DNA from: Pyronema omphalodes
Taxonomy: Eukaryota > Ascomycota > Pezizomycetes > Pezizales > Pyronemataceae
Reading direction: 5' to 3'
Assembly (NCBI GenBank): GCA_024516155.1
Contig: JAJJXM010000091.1
Coordinates: 98,289-162,288 of the forward strand
DNA length: 64,000 bases
Below the pieces are notes generated by a model that was given only the letters and a program-made list of their open reading frames with translations, did not search any database and was not told the origin of the DNA. Positions 33,003-43,490 of the stretch are shown piece by piece. How positions within the stretch are numbered: position 1 is the first letter of the stretch; every line of letters begins with the position of its first letter. The position numbers and the translations under genes were made by a program.

Positions 33003-33748
33003 TGTCAAAATCCGGCTACACACGGTCGACAGGCGATACAACCGTCGGATTGCTATGCAATCGGGTTCGGCTCTGGACTTCTAGGTAAGTTAGTCACGGG
33101 CTCAGGCAGTACTTACCTTGTACACGGGATGTCCCTGCTGCGTTGCCTCTGATAGGATCGTCGGATGGGGATCTGGGTGGGAGGATAGGTAGGTATTTGG
33201 GATGGGTAAGTATGTTGGGATGGGCTGGGTTTTCGGTCACGGTTTAGATGATAGAACTGCAGTGTGTAGATAGATTGTGTAGATAGATAATTGATTGCGT
33301 ACTAGACTAATGAAATACAAATGTCTCCTTATATACCTGTGTCCCTGTGCTCATGTGATTTCCCAACTTATCTGACCCGCAGATATTCCATCCATCATGA
33401 GACACCCTTCGCTCCACTGTGACTCCCAAAACCTAACTAAAACACAATACAAACATAAACCAAAACATAATACAAAACATAAGCAAAACATAATACAAAA
33501 CATAAGCAAAACACAATACAAAACATAAGCAAGACATAATCCAAACCTCGAGGAAACCCTCCTCGTTCCACCCCGCACTTACCCCCTTGTCCTCGCTTAA
33601 CCCTAACTCCTCTCGCCTAGCCCTAGCTCCACCTCTTCGCTTAAACCCTAACTGTGACGTACGCCATCCCCAGCGTCACACCCACGAACCACAGCCCAGC
33701 TGTGGTCACAATCCCTCCCAGAAGCATATCCCTAGCGGTTCGTGACAC
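33003..33748 (-). repeat. 5' LTR of Gypsy A
   Basis: 746 bp. In element orientation it runs from TGTCACGAACC to ...CCGGATTTTGACA. It contains tandem A/C-rich (T/G-rich in sense) 23-bp repeats at about 33,440-33,540 and a TATATAAGG-type promoter element (plus strand CCTTATATA near 33,330). Confidence 0.95.
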
Positions 33749-33753
33749 TTATT
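33749..33753. repeat. Target-site duplication of Gypsy A (right)
   Basis: CTTAT, equal to 28322-28326. Confidence 0.9.
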
Positions 33754-35185
33754 CGCTGATCGACCATATTCAAGTGAGTGATTGGTGTCGGGAAAACATA
33801 CTGGCATACTCCATGCTCATCCAAACCAGTTGAAGGATTCTCAAAAGGAGTTTCCAGGTGCATATTGAACATTATGACCACTTTCTGGAGGTGTCTATCT
33901 TCGCCAGCTGATGGAAGCTCGGCTGACATGAAGGTATCGATCTTGTCTATTGGTATTCCGGGGTCCCACCACGCTTGTCCACCGTATGAGTAATATATCA
34001 ACAGCCTGTGGGAAGGAAAAAAACATGGAATTGCAGTACCTTCAACAACTGATGCATATGGGGCAGACCGTTGCGTAGAAATGGATCAAACTGACCTCCC
34101 AGAGAATGTTGCCAACATTCATGTGCATGAACTACATCAGAACCAGTACCTTATGATGACATCCCTGGCATTTCAATGCTGGGGTAACTGCTGCTATCTG
34201 ACCATTGCTGCACTCAGAGGTAATCTGTGGCCAGATGGGATTTCTCGTCATGGTGATGAATCAGCCTGGTCTCCCATACTTGATGCAACGGGCTCTTGTA
34301 TCTGGAACCTGGTGTGATGTGCACGCCCGGCATTCCAAACACGATGCACGTAGCATGCCTCCAGCATTTAGCAAAGTTTAAACTGGAATTGTCGAGATTG
34401 TCATCTCTTGGTTGAGACTGTTGATGCATCTGACTCTGCCTTCCCTGTCAGATGTGATACAACCTTTTCTCCGCGGCCCGAAAATTCATATCATCATAGT
34501 ATTCACATCCTAATCGGCCAAACTGCATCCATCGTGGTTCACAGAGCAAATTGTATGCATACCATTGGGTCTGGGTCAAACCATCGGGGTTTTTGTATAA
34601 CCATCCTGGCGTACCTAGTGGAAACAATACAGGACGGTTTTCTTTTATTGCTGTGGTCCATACATATGTGAGAAAGTATCACGTCTCGTAGGCTGCTGAT
34701 TGTGTTCACAGAAACAGAGAAGTGTTCAGGGATGTAGTCTTCGCACAGTTTGAGCATCAATAATGGCAGAGACTTCACCCCCTACTACATTTTGATCAAG
34801 CTAAATAATGAGTGGACCATCCCTGAATCTTGTTGTTGCTCTTCGGAGGTCTCCTGTATAGGGGTTTTTGGTGTCTGGCATCTGTCGTATGGTCATCAGC
34901 ATGGTAGCTGGCATGCCTTGCAGTTGGGCAGCACATGCATGCCCTTGATGTCTTGTCATACAGAATCCAACGAAGTGAGTGTATTTCCTGATCGAGATGT
35001 AAAATTCGGTGGTATGTCTGACCTGTGAAAACCACAGTACTTGGCTGATTGCGCCGAACAAATTTACCTGTGGTTCGAATCGTTGTAAATGCAAACACCG
35101 AATTCAGCCTGTTAGACACAGCAGAATCGAGATGGCTTTTGTCACGGCACACAGCTGACGAGTTGTTTTGTTGTTGCGTTGCCAT
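33754..35185 (-). pseudogene. Helitron replication-protein relic (N-terminal part)
   Basis: Minus-strand frames read, from the right: VFAFTTIRTTG, FTGQTYHRI and LRWILYD (matching the Helitron N-terminal FAFTS...GQ.YHR.G.L....IYD). After a badly decayed middle part comes DKIDTFMSAELPSAGED (matching id.f.SAEiPd...dp), GVCQY.FPTPIT and VDQRI. These are Helitron_like_N blocks in the right order. Many frame changes and stops exist. This domain normally carries the rolling-circle replication initiator; helicase motifs are not found. The relic continues at 27,990-28,326 on the far side of Gypsy A. Confidence 0.6.
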
Positions 35186-35270
35186 GGTGTTGCTGTTGTC
35201 GTTGTGTTGTTGTTGTCGTGTGTGGTTGCTGCCATTGTGTGTTGCTGTTGGGTGCCGTGCCGTTGAACTT
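35160..35270. repeat. TTG-rich microsatellite-like tract
   Basis: Irregular runs of TTG/TGT triplets (TTGTTGTTGCGTTGCC..., GTTGTTGTTGTCG). Low-complexity sequence at the edge of the Helitron relic. Confidence 0.7.
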
Positions 35271-35602
35271 CATGATCGATTGATGATGGATGACGTACCA
35301 CGAGCTGTAGGAGGTGTGGCGTTGCAGGTTGGATGATGGAGAACGGATGTCCAACATGTTGCGATGTTGGTGGATGGCCCAGCAAGAGTGCTGGCCGCTT
35401 TCTGTATATACGGAGGCTTGCCTCCCCGTCGTTGTAGTTGTCCATCGAACGTCTTGTGCTTCTGCCTGTCGTTTTATAAGAAATCACAATCTCGTCTCTT
35501 CGCAAGACTTACATCACTCTCGTCTTTGTCCTTGTCCTGGTTTCGTCTGCCGACCGTTCGTCGCGCACGTCGGTCCTTGTTTCTCCGTTTTGGCTCCCGG
35601 AG
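35271..35602. other. Unassigned flank of Gypsy B
   Basis: CpG-richer than the decayed regions, with a TATATACGG element near 35,405, a TTATAAG near 35,475 and pyrimidine-rich tracts up to the element boundary. It may be a fragment of another LTR or promoter. The last five bases, CGGAG (35598-35602), are the left target duplication of Gypsy B. Confidence 0.35.
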
Positions 35603-36323
35603 TGTCACGAACCGCTGAAGATATGCTTCTGGGGGGAATTGTAACCACAGCCTGGCTGCGGTTTGTGGGTGTGACACTGGGGATGGCGTACGTAACGGTT
35701 AGGGTTTAAGCGAGGAGGTGGAGCTAGGGCTAGGCGAGGAGAGTTAGGGTTTAAGCAAAGGACAAGGGGGTAAGCGCGGGATGGAACGAGGAGGGTTTCC
35801 TCGGGGTTTGGAATACGGTTTTGTATTGTGTTTTGCTTATGTTTCCTATCATGTTTTCATTATGTTTTGTATTGTGTTTTGTTTATGTTTTAGTTAGGTT
35901 TGGGAGTTACGGTGGAGCGAAGGGTGTCTCATGATGGATGGAACACTGCGGGACCGATAAGTTGGGAAATCACATAAGCACAGGAACGAAGGTATATAAG
36001 GGGACATTTGTATTTCATTAGTTTAGTACGCAATCAATTATCTATCTACACAATCCTATCTACACACTGAAGTTCTATCATCAAACCGTGACCACAAACC
36101 CAGCCCATCCCAACCTACTTACCCATCCCGAATACTCACCTATTCCCCCACCAAGACCAACCCTCGACGATTATACCAAAGGCAACGCTGCAGGGACATC
36201 CTGTGTACGAGGTAAGTACTGCCTGAGCCCGTGACTAACTCACCTGGAGCCGGAGCCGAACCCGATTGCATAGCAATCTGACCGTTGTATCGCCGGTCGA
36301 CTGTGTGTAGCCGGATTCTGACA
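35603..36323 (+). repeat. 5' LTR of Gypsy B
   Basis: 721 bp from TGTCACGAACC to CCGGATTCTGACA. It holds GT/TA-rich 23-bp repeats (about 35,819-35,895) and a TATATAAGG box near 35,992. Compared with the 3' LTR it lacks one 23-bp repeat unit and differs at scattered bases, several within the first 100 bp. Confidence 0.95.
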
Positions 36324-36569
36324 TTTGATTGCGTCCTCCGAACAACACCGGATACAACTAAAGGAAGCACGAAGGGCTTCAAACGTAACCAAGAAAATAC
36401 ATAAGAAACAACCAGTACCGTGGATCCGTTCCGATTGCAGGAGCTGAGCGAGGTCAACGAAACGGCAGCCACCGGTCCAGCGAGCCCAGTAACCCCCGAG
36501 CACCGTTCCCGCCCGCAGACTCCGGATTCATCGGGACCATCACAGAATCCCGAGGACCTAGCATGACTA

Positions 36570-37502
36570 ATGGCCTCCCAACAAGGAACGAGCGGTATGA
36601 CACCACCCTTACTCGTGATTACCCAGGAACAGCTCCAACAACTGTTCCAACAACTCACCTATCGTCCCTCCCCGACCAGTAACCCCAAGGTCGAGAACCC
36701 CGAACTATATCACGGCAAGAGGACGAAGCTTCGCGCTCTCCTGACTCAGTGCGAGCTGAAGTTCAACTGTGAACCGAACAAGTTCGACAGTGACATTAAG
36801 AGGGTTAATTACGCCAGTTCGCGGGGTCGGGTAAATGCGTGGTCATGGATTGAGCCCTCCATCGAGAAGGGAAGAAGCATGTATACCACCTGGGAGGCAT
36901 TCAAGACTGCCGTCTCGAGAGCATTTGGAGAGGCGGACTCAAGGGAAGTGGCGAGGAGGAAATCCAAGAATGTCCGTCACGGAAATCGGTCCGCCGCAGC
37001 GTAGTGGGCCGAGTTCGAGAGAATTATCGCGGACCTGAGTTATAACGACGAAATCTACATTGATCAGTTCAGCGATGGAATTCATGTGGACGGGCAAAGA
37101 CAACTCGCCATCCTCGAGACCCGTCCAACGAAGATAATCGACTTCGCAAATAAAGCGATTGCGTTGGACAACCGGCTGTTCAATTTCCGGACTCTGCGAA
37201 ACCGATTTGAGCCTCAGTACCAGAATTTCCATCCGAAGAACGGCCACCAGGGATTGACTTTCTCGGAACCCTAGCCAATGGGACTGGATGCCACTCGGCG
37301 GGGCATGCCTAGGGATAGGACCGAGGAAGAAAAAAGACGCAAAAACAATGAATGCTTCAACTGCGGAAAAACCGGCCACTACGCCGCAAAATGTCCCCAC
37401 AAGAAACCGATGGGGGAACGAAGAACGTACCGGGCGGCAGAAACCAACATTGACCAGGAGCAAGTCGAAGAAAGAATGGGAAAAGAGGATCCCCAGGAGT
37501 AA
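36570..37502 (+). pseudogene. gag: Gypsy B gag, interrupted by stop codons
   Basis: Starts MASQQGTSG as in element A and keeps the same capsid core. A TAG at 37002-37004 replaces the Tyr codon of AYWAEF, and another TAG near 37272 replaces a Glu codon before PMGL. Both require transversions, so they are not the transition type made by repeat-induced point mutation. The CCHC knuckle CFNCGKTGHYAAKC is retained. The upstream frame opposite the GTG of element A is closed by a TGA just before the ATG at 36570. Confidence 0.9.
37478..37484 (+). promoter_or_regulatory. Candidate -1 frameshift heptamer G GGA AAA (Gypsy B)
   Basis: ATG GGA AAA GAG in the gag frame, same relative place as in element A, six codons before the gag stop at 37500-37502. 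pol lies in the -1 frame. Confidence 0.65.
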
Positions 37503-40297
37503 AAGAACAAGGTGGACTCCTGGGGACGAAGAGTTCCGCCGAACCAGACAATCCGGAACCAGCCTACATGATATCGAGCGTAGGGCCCTACCGACGAGAT
37601 GAAAAGATCATATAACAAGTAGTAATAAAAGGAAAAGATAACCAAGAACACACCACGACGGCCATGGTGGACTGTGGAGCGACGGAGAACTTCATCAATA
37701 AGCAATATGCAGAAAGCGTGGGGATTCCGTTCAAGAAGAAGAACGTCCCACGAAGGGTGTTGGCAGTGGAAGGACGAGAGATAGCTAGTGGACCAGTCAC
37801 CCACGAAGCTATGGTGAGATTACAGATCAACAACCATCAGGTGGATATTCAACTGTATTGTATCACGATTGGAAACTCACCTATCATTCTGGGGCTTCCA
37901 TGGCTCCAGACGCACAACCCAAGTATCGACTGGAACGAGGGAAGAGTTACGTTCGACTCGGCGCGTTGCGCTAAGAGGTGCCTAGGGACCTCGACCTCAC
38001 CCGACGCGACCACGGTAATGGAAGACGATGCTATTCAACAATATCAACTGCTCAGCCAGGGAAGAAAGAATATGCAAAGCAAGATGGGAAGAAAGGAAGG
38101 AAACCTGGGGCGATCGAACGAGAAAGAAGAAACAAGAAGCTGATCCGTGGCGAAGAAGGATCAAAAAGAACCAGGAAAAGGAAGGGGAAGAGGAGCAACA
38201 AGGAAGGGTCCAAAACAGAGCACAAGATGATTCTTTTCGAAGGGTGTTCGAGGAGGACATGGGAAGGGACGAGGAAGAAGAGCAGCTACACGGGACCTGG
38301 GAAGACAGACAAAATGATCCGTTTCGAATGAGGGTTGAGAAGGACCAGGAGGAGGAGGAACGAAAAGAGATCCAAATCAACGAACACAATGATCCTTTTC
38401 GAATGCAGACCGAGGGAAAGAATGGAAAAGAGGAGGAACGGAAAGAGTTCCGGGATGCTGCACAAAACGATCCTTTTCGAATGCAGCCCGATGGAGGGGA
38501 AGAAGGAAAGGAGGAACGGAAACGGATCCGGGATGCTGCAAAAAACGATTCTTTTCGAATGCAGTCCGAAGGAGGGGAAGAAGAAAAGGAGGAACGGAAA
38601 CGGATCCGGGATGGTGCAGAAAAGGATCCTTTTCGAATCCAGGCCTATGGAGAAGAGGAAGAGGAGGAAGATGAGGAGGAACGGGAAGGAACCTTCGACT
38701 GGATCGTTTACGCCGCCATGGGATCGCTACAGAACGTGCAGTTTGACTCCGTTCTGGTGCCCTTATCCCCGGGTTCAGCCAACTCTCAACGGCAGGAACC
38801 GAACCCGCGCTCAGCCAGTGATATTGTTCCAGTCGAATATCATGACTTCTTGAACGTATTCATCAAGGAAGAGGTGTCGGGACGACCCCCACACCGCCAT
38901 CACGACCATCGGATTCCTTTGGTGAAGGGAGGGGTTCCGCCATTCGAACCCCTTCGAGCATTGGACGAGGCAAGGCTGAGGACGTTGAAGGAATACTTGG
39001 ACACTAGTCTGGAGAAGGGATGGATACACAGCTCAACATCACCGGGCGGGGGCCCCGATACATTTTGTAAAAAAGAAAGATGGCACACTGTGACTCTGTG
39101 TGGACTATCGGGGACTCAACGAAATCACAGTGAAGGATAGAACACCTCTCCGGTGGATAGGGGAAGCGTTGGATCGCCTATCCAACGCAAAGATATACAC
39201 GAAACTCAACGTGTGAGACGCCTATCATAACCTGCGAATCGCAAAGGGGGACGAATGGAGGACTGCTTTTCGGACGAAATACGGTCTTCTCGAGTATTTG
39301 GTCATGCCATTCGGTCTTACCAACGCTCCAGCATCCTTCCAGAGGTGGATGAACGAGGTCCTCAGCGACTATCTAGACATCTTCTGTCTGGCATATCTTG
39401 ACGACATCCTCATCTACTCGGATGATCTGCATCAACACCAACAACATGTGAGAAAGGTTTTGGAACGGGTGGATAAGGTAAAGCTGAGGCTCAAGGCCTC
39501 AAAATGCGAGTTTCACACCATGGAGACAGAGTATTTGGGATATATCATATCACCAACGGGGATACGGATGGATCCGGAGAAGGTAAAAGCAATGGCAGAA
39601 TGGAGGGAACCGACAAACGTGAAGGGAATCCAGAGTTTCATAGGGTTCGCCAACTTCTATAGGAGGTTTATCCGGGATTTTAGCAAAATAACGGCGCCTC
39701 TTACAAAACTGACGAGGAAGGATGTAACATGGAAATGGGACGACGCGGCTAAATCAGCATTCGAACAACAGAAACGGGCAATGATTTCTGAACCAATCCT
39801 ACGACATTTCGACCCCACAAAACCCGTAACCCTGGAGACAGATGCGTCGGACTACGGCATCGGTGCAGTTTGCTCACAGCCAGACGACCAGGGCATCCTA
39901 CATCCATCGGGATGTTTCTCGCGCAAACTAAAGGACCCAGAACTAAATTATGATATACATGATAAAGAACTTCTCGCCATAGTGGAAGGATTAAATAAAT
40001 GGGATACCTACTGCAAGAATACTCGACACAAAATTACAATATCAACGGATCATGAAAATTTGGAATATTGGACGACAAAAAAGGACCTAAACCTACGACA
40101 GGCAAGGTGGGCTGAAATGTTGGCGAACTACGACTTCGCAATAACCTATCGACCCGGCAAACTTGCCGGAAAGCCCGACATCCTATCGAGAGAATCAGGA
40201 GATTCTCCTTGGGAAGGGGAGCTGAAACACCGGCAGAACAGGGAACGAGTCCTTTTGCCGCCGCAGACCTTCTGGATCAACTCTGCCGAGGTCATGG
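37485..40297 (+). pseudogene. pol: Gypsy B pol, first part (protease, RT, RNase H), degraded
   Basis: Colinear with element A pol: protease VDCGATENF at about 37,668, repeat-bearing acidic linker (five DPFRMQ-type units, 38,320-38,680), RT with YLDD near 39,400, and RNase H with TDASDYGIGAV near 39,840. Defects against A: a TAA near 37,612; a small deletion near 38,050 shifting frame; a one-base G insertion in the GGGCGGGGGCC run near 39,045; TGA at about 39,090 and 39,214. From 39,298 the frame is open again to the Copia insertion after ...WINSAEVM. Confidence 0.9.
40293..40297. repeat. Target-site duplication of the Copia element (left)
   Basis: CATGG, equal to 45741-45745. Removing the insertion and one copy restores ...SAEVM joined to EIQVDEELL as in element A. 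Confidence 0.95.
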
Positions 40298-40458
40298 TGT
40301 TGAAGTGCGCCTAAGGCCCTAGTGCTTAGGTGGAGGTGGACCCCTCTCTATGTATAGGCACTCGCTTGCCCGTCTATGCCCGACTCCTCACGCTCGTTAA
40401 TACATTCGGTCACCACCTCCACTTTCTTCTTCTCCTCGTACCCGTGAGACCTTCGACA
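40298..40458 (+). repeat. Copia 5' LTR
   Basis: Starts TGTTGAAGTGCGCC and ends CCTTCGACA. Very similar to 45581-45740, with only a few mismatches (for example CCCCTCTC/CCACTCTC and GCTCGTT/GCTTGTT). Confidence 0.95.
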
Positions 40459-40475
40459 GGTTATGAGCCCTTGCG
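40459..40475 (+). promoter_or_regulatory. Copia primer-binding site matching the anticodon arm of initiator Met tRNA
   Basis: Directly after the LTR stands GGTTATGAGCCCTTGCG. Its first 12 bases are the complement of GGGCTCATAACC, the anticodon stem-loop strand of initiator Met tRNA. This is the half-tRNA priming described for Drosophila copia, where a tRNA cut in the anticodon loop primes reverse transcription. Confidence 0.75.
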
Positions 40476-40561
40476 TAACCGCTACACTTATCTTTACCCG
40501 TTATTAGTTATAGATTATATATATTTTTCACTTTCCCCTTAATTTTAATCACTTCCCCACG

Positions 40562-43097
40562 ATGTCCGACGAAGTCCAGGAACCAACTGCCCTAAAGTGC
40601 CCCATTCTGACGGTGGCTAATTATGCGCAATGGAAGGACCCCATCCACTTTATCTTGGCTGGGAAAAGCGCCTAGAATATCGTAAACGGGAAGGAGACGC
40701 GCCCTGCTGGCGGCACCAGTCAACAAGCTGCAAGGGATCTCCAGTACTTCGATGAAAGGGCGCCCAGAGCCACCCAGATCATATTCGAGCACTGCGACAT
40801 CACCTGCCGCAGGGTTATCACCGGACTCGACAACCCACGCGAGATGTGGCTTAAACTCGAGGCTCGGTTTGACAACTCTAAAACAAACTCTGGACGAAGG
40901 AACCTTTGGATTAAGTTCTGGAGATCAAAGCCTAACCCCGGGCAGTCCATGTCGAAATGGATAACTGATCTCCTTAACATCCAGGCTCCACTTACTGGTA
41001 CGGTTTTAGATATCAGCGACACTGCGCTGGTAAATTATGTCATTGCAAATCTCCCTGACTCCTACGGAGTTACAAAACACGAGCTCGCGAAACTTGATAA
41101 TATTGCGGTTGACGAGCTCCAGAAGATCCTGCACGACCACGAACATATGTGGGAGGCCACCCTAGGATCCCCGAGTGGCGAGGCGCATGCTACGACAACC
41201 AAGTGGTGTGACCACTGTAAACGCTCCAGCCACAACACGAAGGAATGCTACGCAAATCGCAACACGAATAAACGCGCAGCATCCTCAAGCGCCGGACCGT
41301 CTAGACCTACTAAAACTTCGAAAAAGGAGGACGTCCAATGTCACTACTGTACAAAGAAGGGGCACGTTGCGACAGAATGCAAACTCAGATCTTCGGCTAC
41401 CGCCATACGCGAGCGGTACAAGCTTCGCTCCAGTGCGAAGATTGCCGAGCTAGACAACACTGATCTGGGTATTTGACTCGGGAACTCCAGCACCTCCCTA
41501 ACAGCGCAAGTCTTGATCGCCACAGACTCGTCCGCTGAGACACATACATGGGTGCTCGACTCTGGTGCAACGCACCACTTCTGTAATGATAAATCTGCTT
41601 TTCTCACTGATTCTTTAGCTACTTGCAAGTCCATCAACATTCGTTTAGGTGACAATAGCACAGTCACCACCAACACCTACGGAAAATTCATCCTCAATAA
41701 TCTCTTTCAAATTTCTGCACTATACGTTCCCACGTTTCGACTTTCCCTTTTCTCTCCGCCCCTCTTCGATAAAAGGGGGTGGCAAATTACTATGGCGGAC
41801 GGTACTTGTACTGTCAAAGACAAGACCTCAAAAACAATCATTGTCGCTCACATGAAGGACAATCTTTACAGATGGACAGCGGAGGCTATTAAGGAGGACC
41901 ACGACACCCTGATAACCACTCGATCTGGTGCAGGCGTTGACATCAACTCTATTCCCTCCTCGACCCGAACAACAAGATCATCGAATAAACGAACAAGTGC
42001 AGACGTTGATCTTACGCGTCCAAGCGACAAAGCCCTTCGGACAGCACATAGACACTCTTTCCGCCTCGAACCGACAAGCAATTTCGAGATGTGGCACAGA
42101 AGACTGGCCCACCTCAATACCGAGTCCTTGTCTAAAATCATTAATTCGACTGATAAAACTACAACATTAGATCATTCCCAGTCCTGTACGACTTGCATAC
42201 GAGCCAAGAATCGACAGTCCTTTATCCGATCATCGACCGAACGTGCGAGCAAGCCCTTTGAACTTGTCCACTCGGATGTCTGCAGCCCGATGTCGACTCC
42301 GTCGATCAGCCAATGACGGTATTATATCATCTATATTGATGACTTCAGTCCTTTCGCCAAGGTTTACTTTCTGAAATCAAAATCCACAGACGCGGTACTA
42401 CCGGTATTCCAAGAATACAAAGCGTGGATTGAATCTCAAGGACATAAGATTCATCGTTTCAGGTGTGATAATGGCACAGGGGAATTCAATAATCAACAGT
42501 TCCGTTCTTTCCTGGCGAAAAGCGGTATCTCGTTCGAACCCTCACCACCCTTCACACAGCATAAAAACGGAACAGCCGAGAGATTCATTCAGACGATCAA
42601 CGGCAAAGCACGTTCCATGCTAATAGACGCCCAAGTTCCTCATCGCTTCTGGGCTGAGGCTGTCAACACAGCGGTGTACCTTCACTCAATATCTCCGACT
42701 AGGACGCTCAAAGGCTAGCTAAGTCCTCATGAGGCCCTGTTTCACAGGCCGCCTCAGCTGCTACACCTTCGAAGATTCGGTTGCACGGTCTTCAAGCATA
42801 TACCGAAGGAGCAGAGGACAGACAAGAACTGGAGCGCACGCGCGTCACACAGCATGATGGTTGGATACACGGATTCGTCAAAGATTTGGCGCATCTATGA
42901 CTTCAATTCACGTTCTGTCGTCCGCGCTTCCAACGTCGTCTTCTTAGAGGACAATAATGCTTTCGATTCTGAAGGACGTCCCAATACATCAGAGGAAATC
43001 ATCAAGGCAATATCTGACTGTTTCCCTGATATCATTGAAGGGGGTGATGAGAATGCGTCAGCGCTCATATCACATGAGATAGACGCCCTCATTCAGA
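40562..43097 (+). pseudogene. Copia Gag-protease-integrase frame with four stop codons
   Basis: One frame from ATG 40562. Gag with two CCHC knuckles (CDHCKRSSHNTKEC, CHYCTKKGHVATEC at about 41,205-41,380); protease active site VLDSGATHHF near 41,553; GAG-pre-integrase MWHRRLAHL with CTTCIRAK zinc region; integrase D, D and E at HSDVCSP, CDNGTGEF and NGTAERF. Stops at 40673 (TAG), 41474 (TGA), 42314 (TGA) and 42716 (TAG) can all be explained by single transitions. The coding part ends at LIQ plus one base, where a GTATGT splice donor begins. Confidence 0.9.
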
Positions 43098-43490
43098 GTA
43101 TGTACAAATACCACCGCAACTTTTTCCATGTCACCGCTGTAGGACCTTTTCACGGCCACACGGTATAGTCTTTATCACATTATCTTCGAGTCCGATCAGC
43201 TTTCATGCTGCCTCACTCTAACTATACATTGACAATTTTATCTTGAATGTCACTGTCCCGATCAGCCTCCATGCTGTCCGGACTACTCTTGCTAGGCGAA
43301 TATGCCACACACTGATTATCATCAGTTCAAGGATATTTATCCTGAATATTCTATCCGAATAACACTCCGCTGTGCATCTCCTCACGAGATTCTGCCACGG
43401 AATCCCTGTCTACTGCATGCCCTTGTTTCTCACACTTCTTTCTCTACTGCTCAGATATTCACTTCTTTGAACTAACATCCTAATTCTCAG
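43098..43490 (+). other. Spliceosomal-type intron inside Copia pol, between integrase and RT
   Basis: The donor GTATGT at 43098 (the strongest fungal consensus) and acceptor TTCTCAG at 43490 enclose 393 bp with several in-frame stops. A CTAAC branch-point match (GAACTAACATCC) sits about 20 bp before the acceptor in a pyrimidine-rich stretch. Splicing joins LIQ-N-ASNDMNSLS in frame (phase 1 to phase 1). Unspliced RNA would encode only Gag-PR-IN; spliced RNA adds RT-RNase H. Confidence 0.7.

Larger units (their letters stand above)
28327..33748 (-). mobile_element. Ty3/Gypsy retrotransposon A (chromovirus family), internally deleted near its 3' end
   Basis: 5.4 kb, reading right to left. Order: 5' LTR (33,748-33,003), gag, pol with protease, reverse transcriptase, RNase H and the start of integrase, then an abrupt switch at about 28,562 into the U5 part of the 3' LTR (28,562-28,327). 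Flanked by CTTAT on both sides. Compared with element B it lacks the second half of integrase, the chromodomain, ORF3, the polypurine tract and the U3 part of the 3' LTR. It cannot move by itself, but gag and pol up to the deletion are uninterrupted. Confidence 0.95.

Noticed and set aside
35060..35082. tRNA-like B-box word GGTTCGAATC
   Set aside because: No A-box at the right distance and no foldable acceptor stem; the word lies inside the Helitron coding relic.
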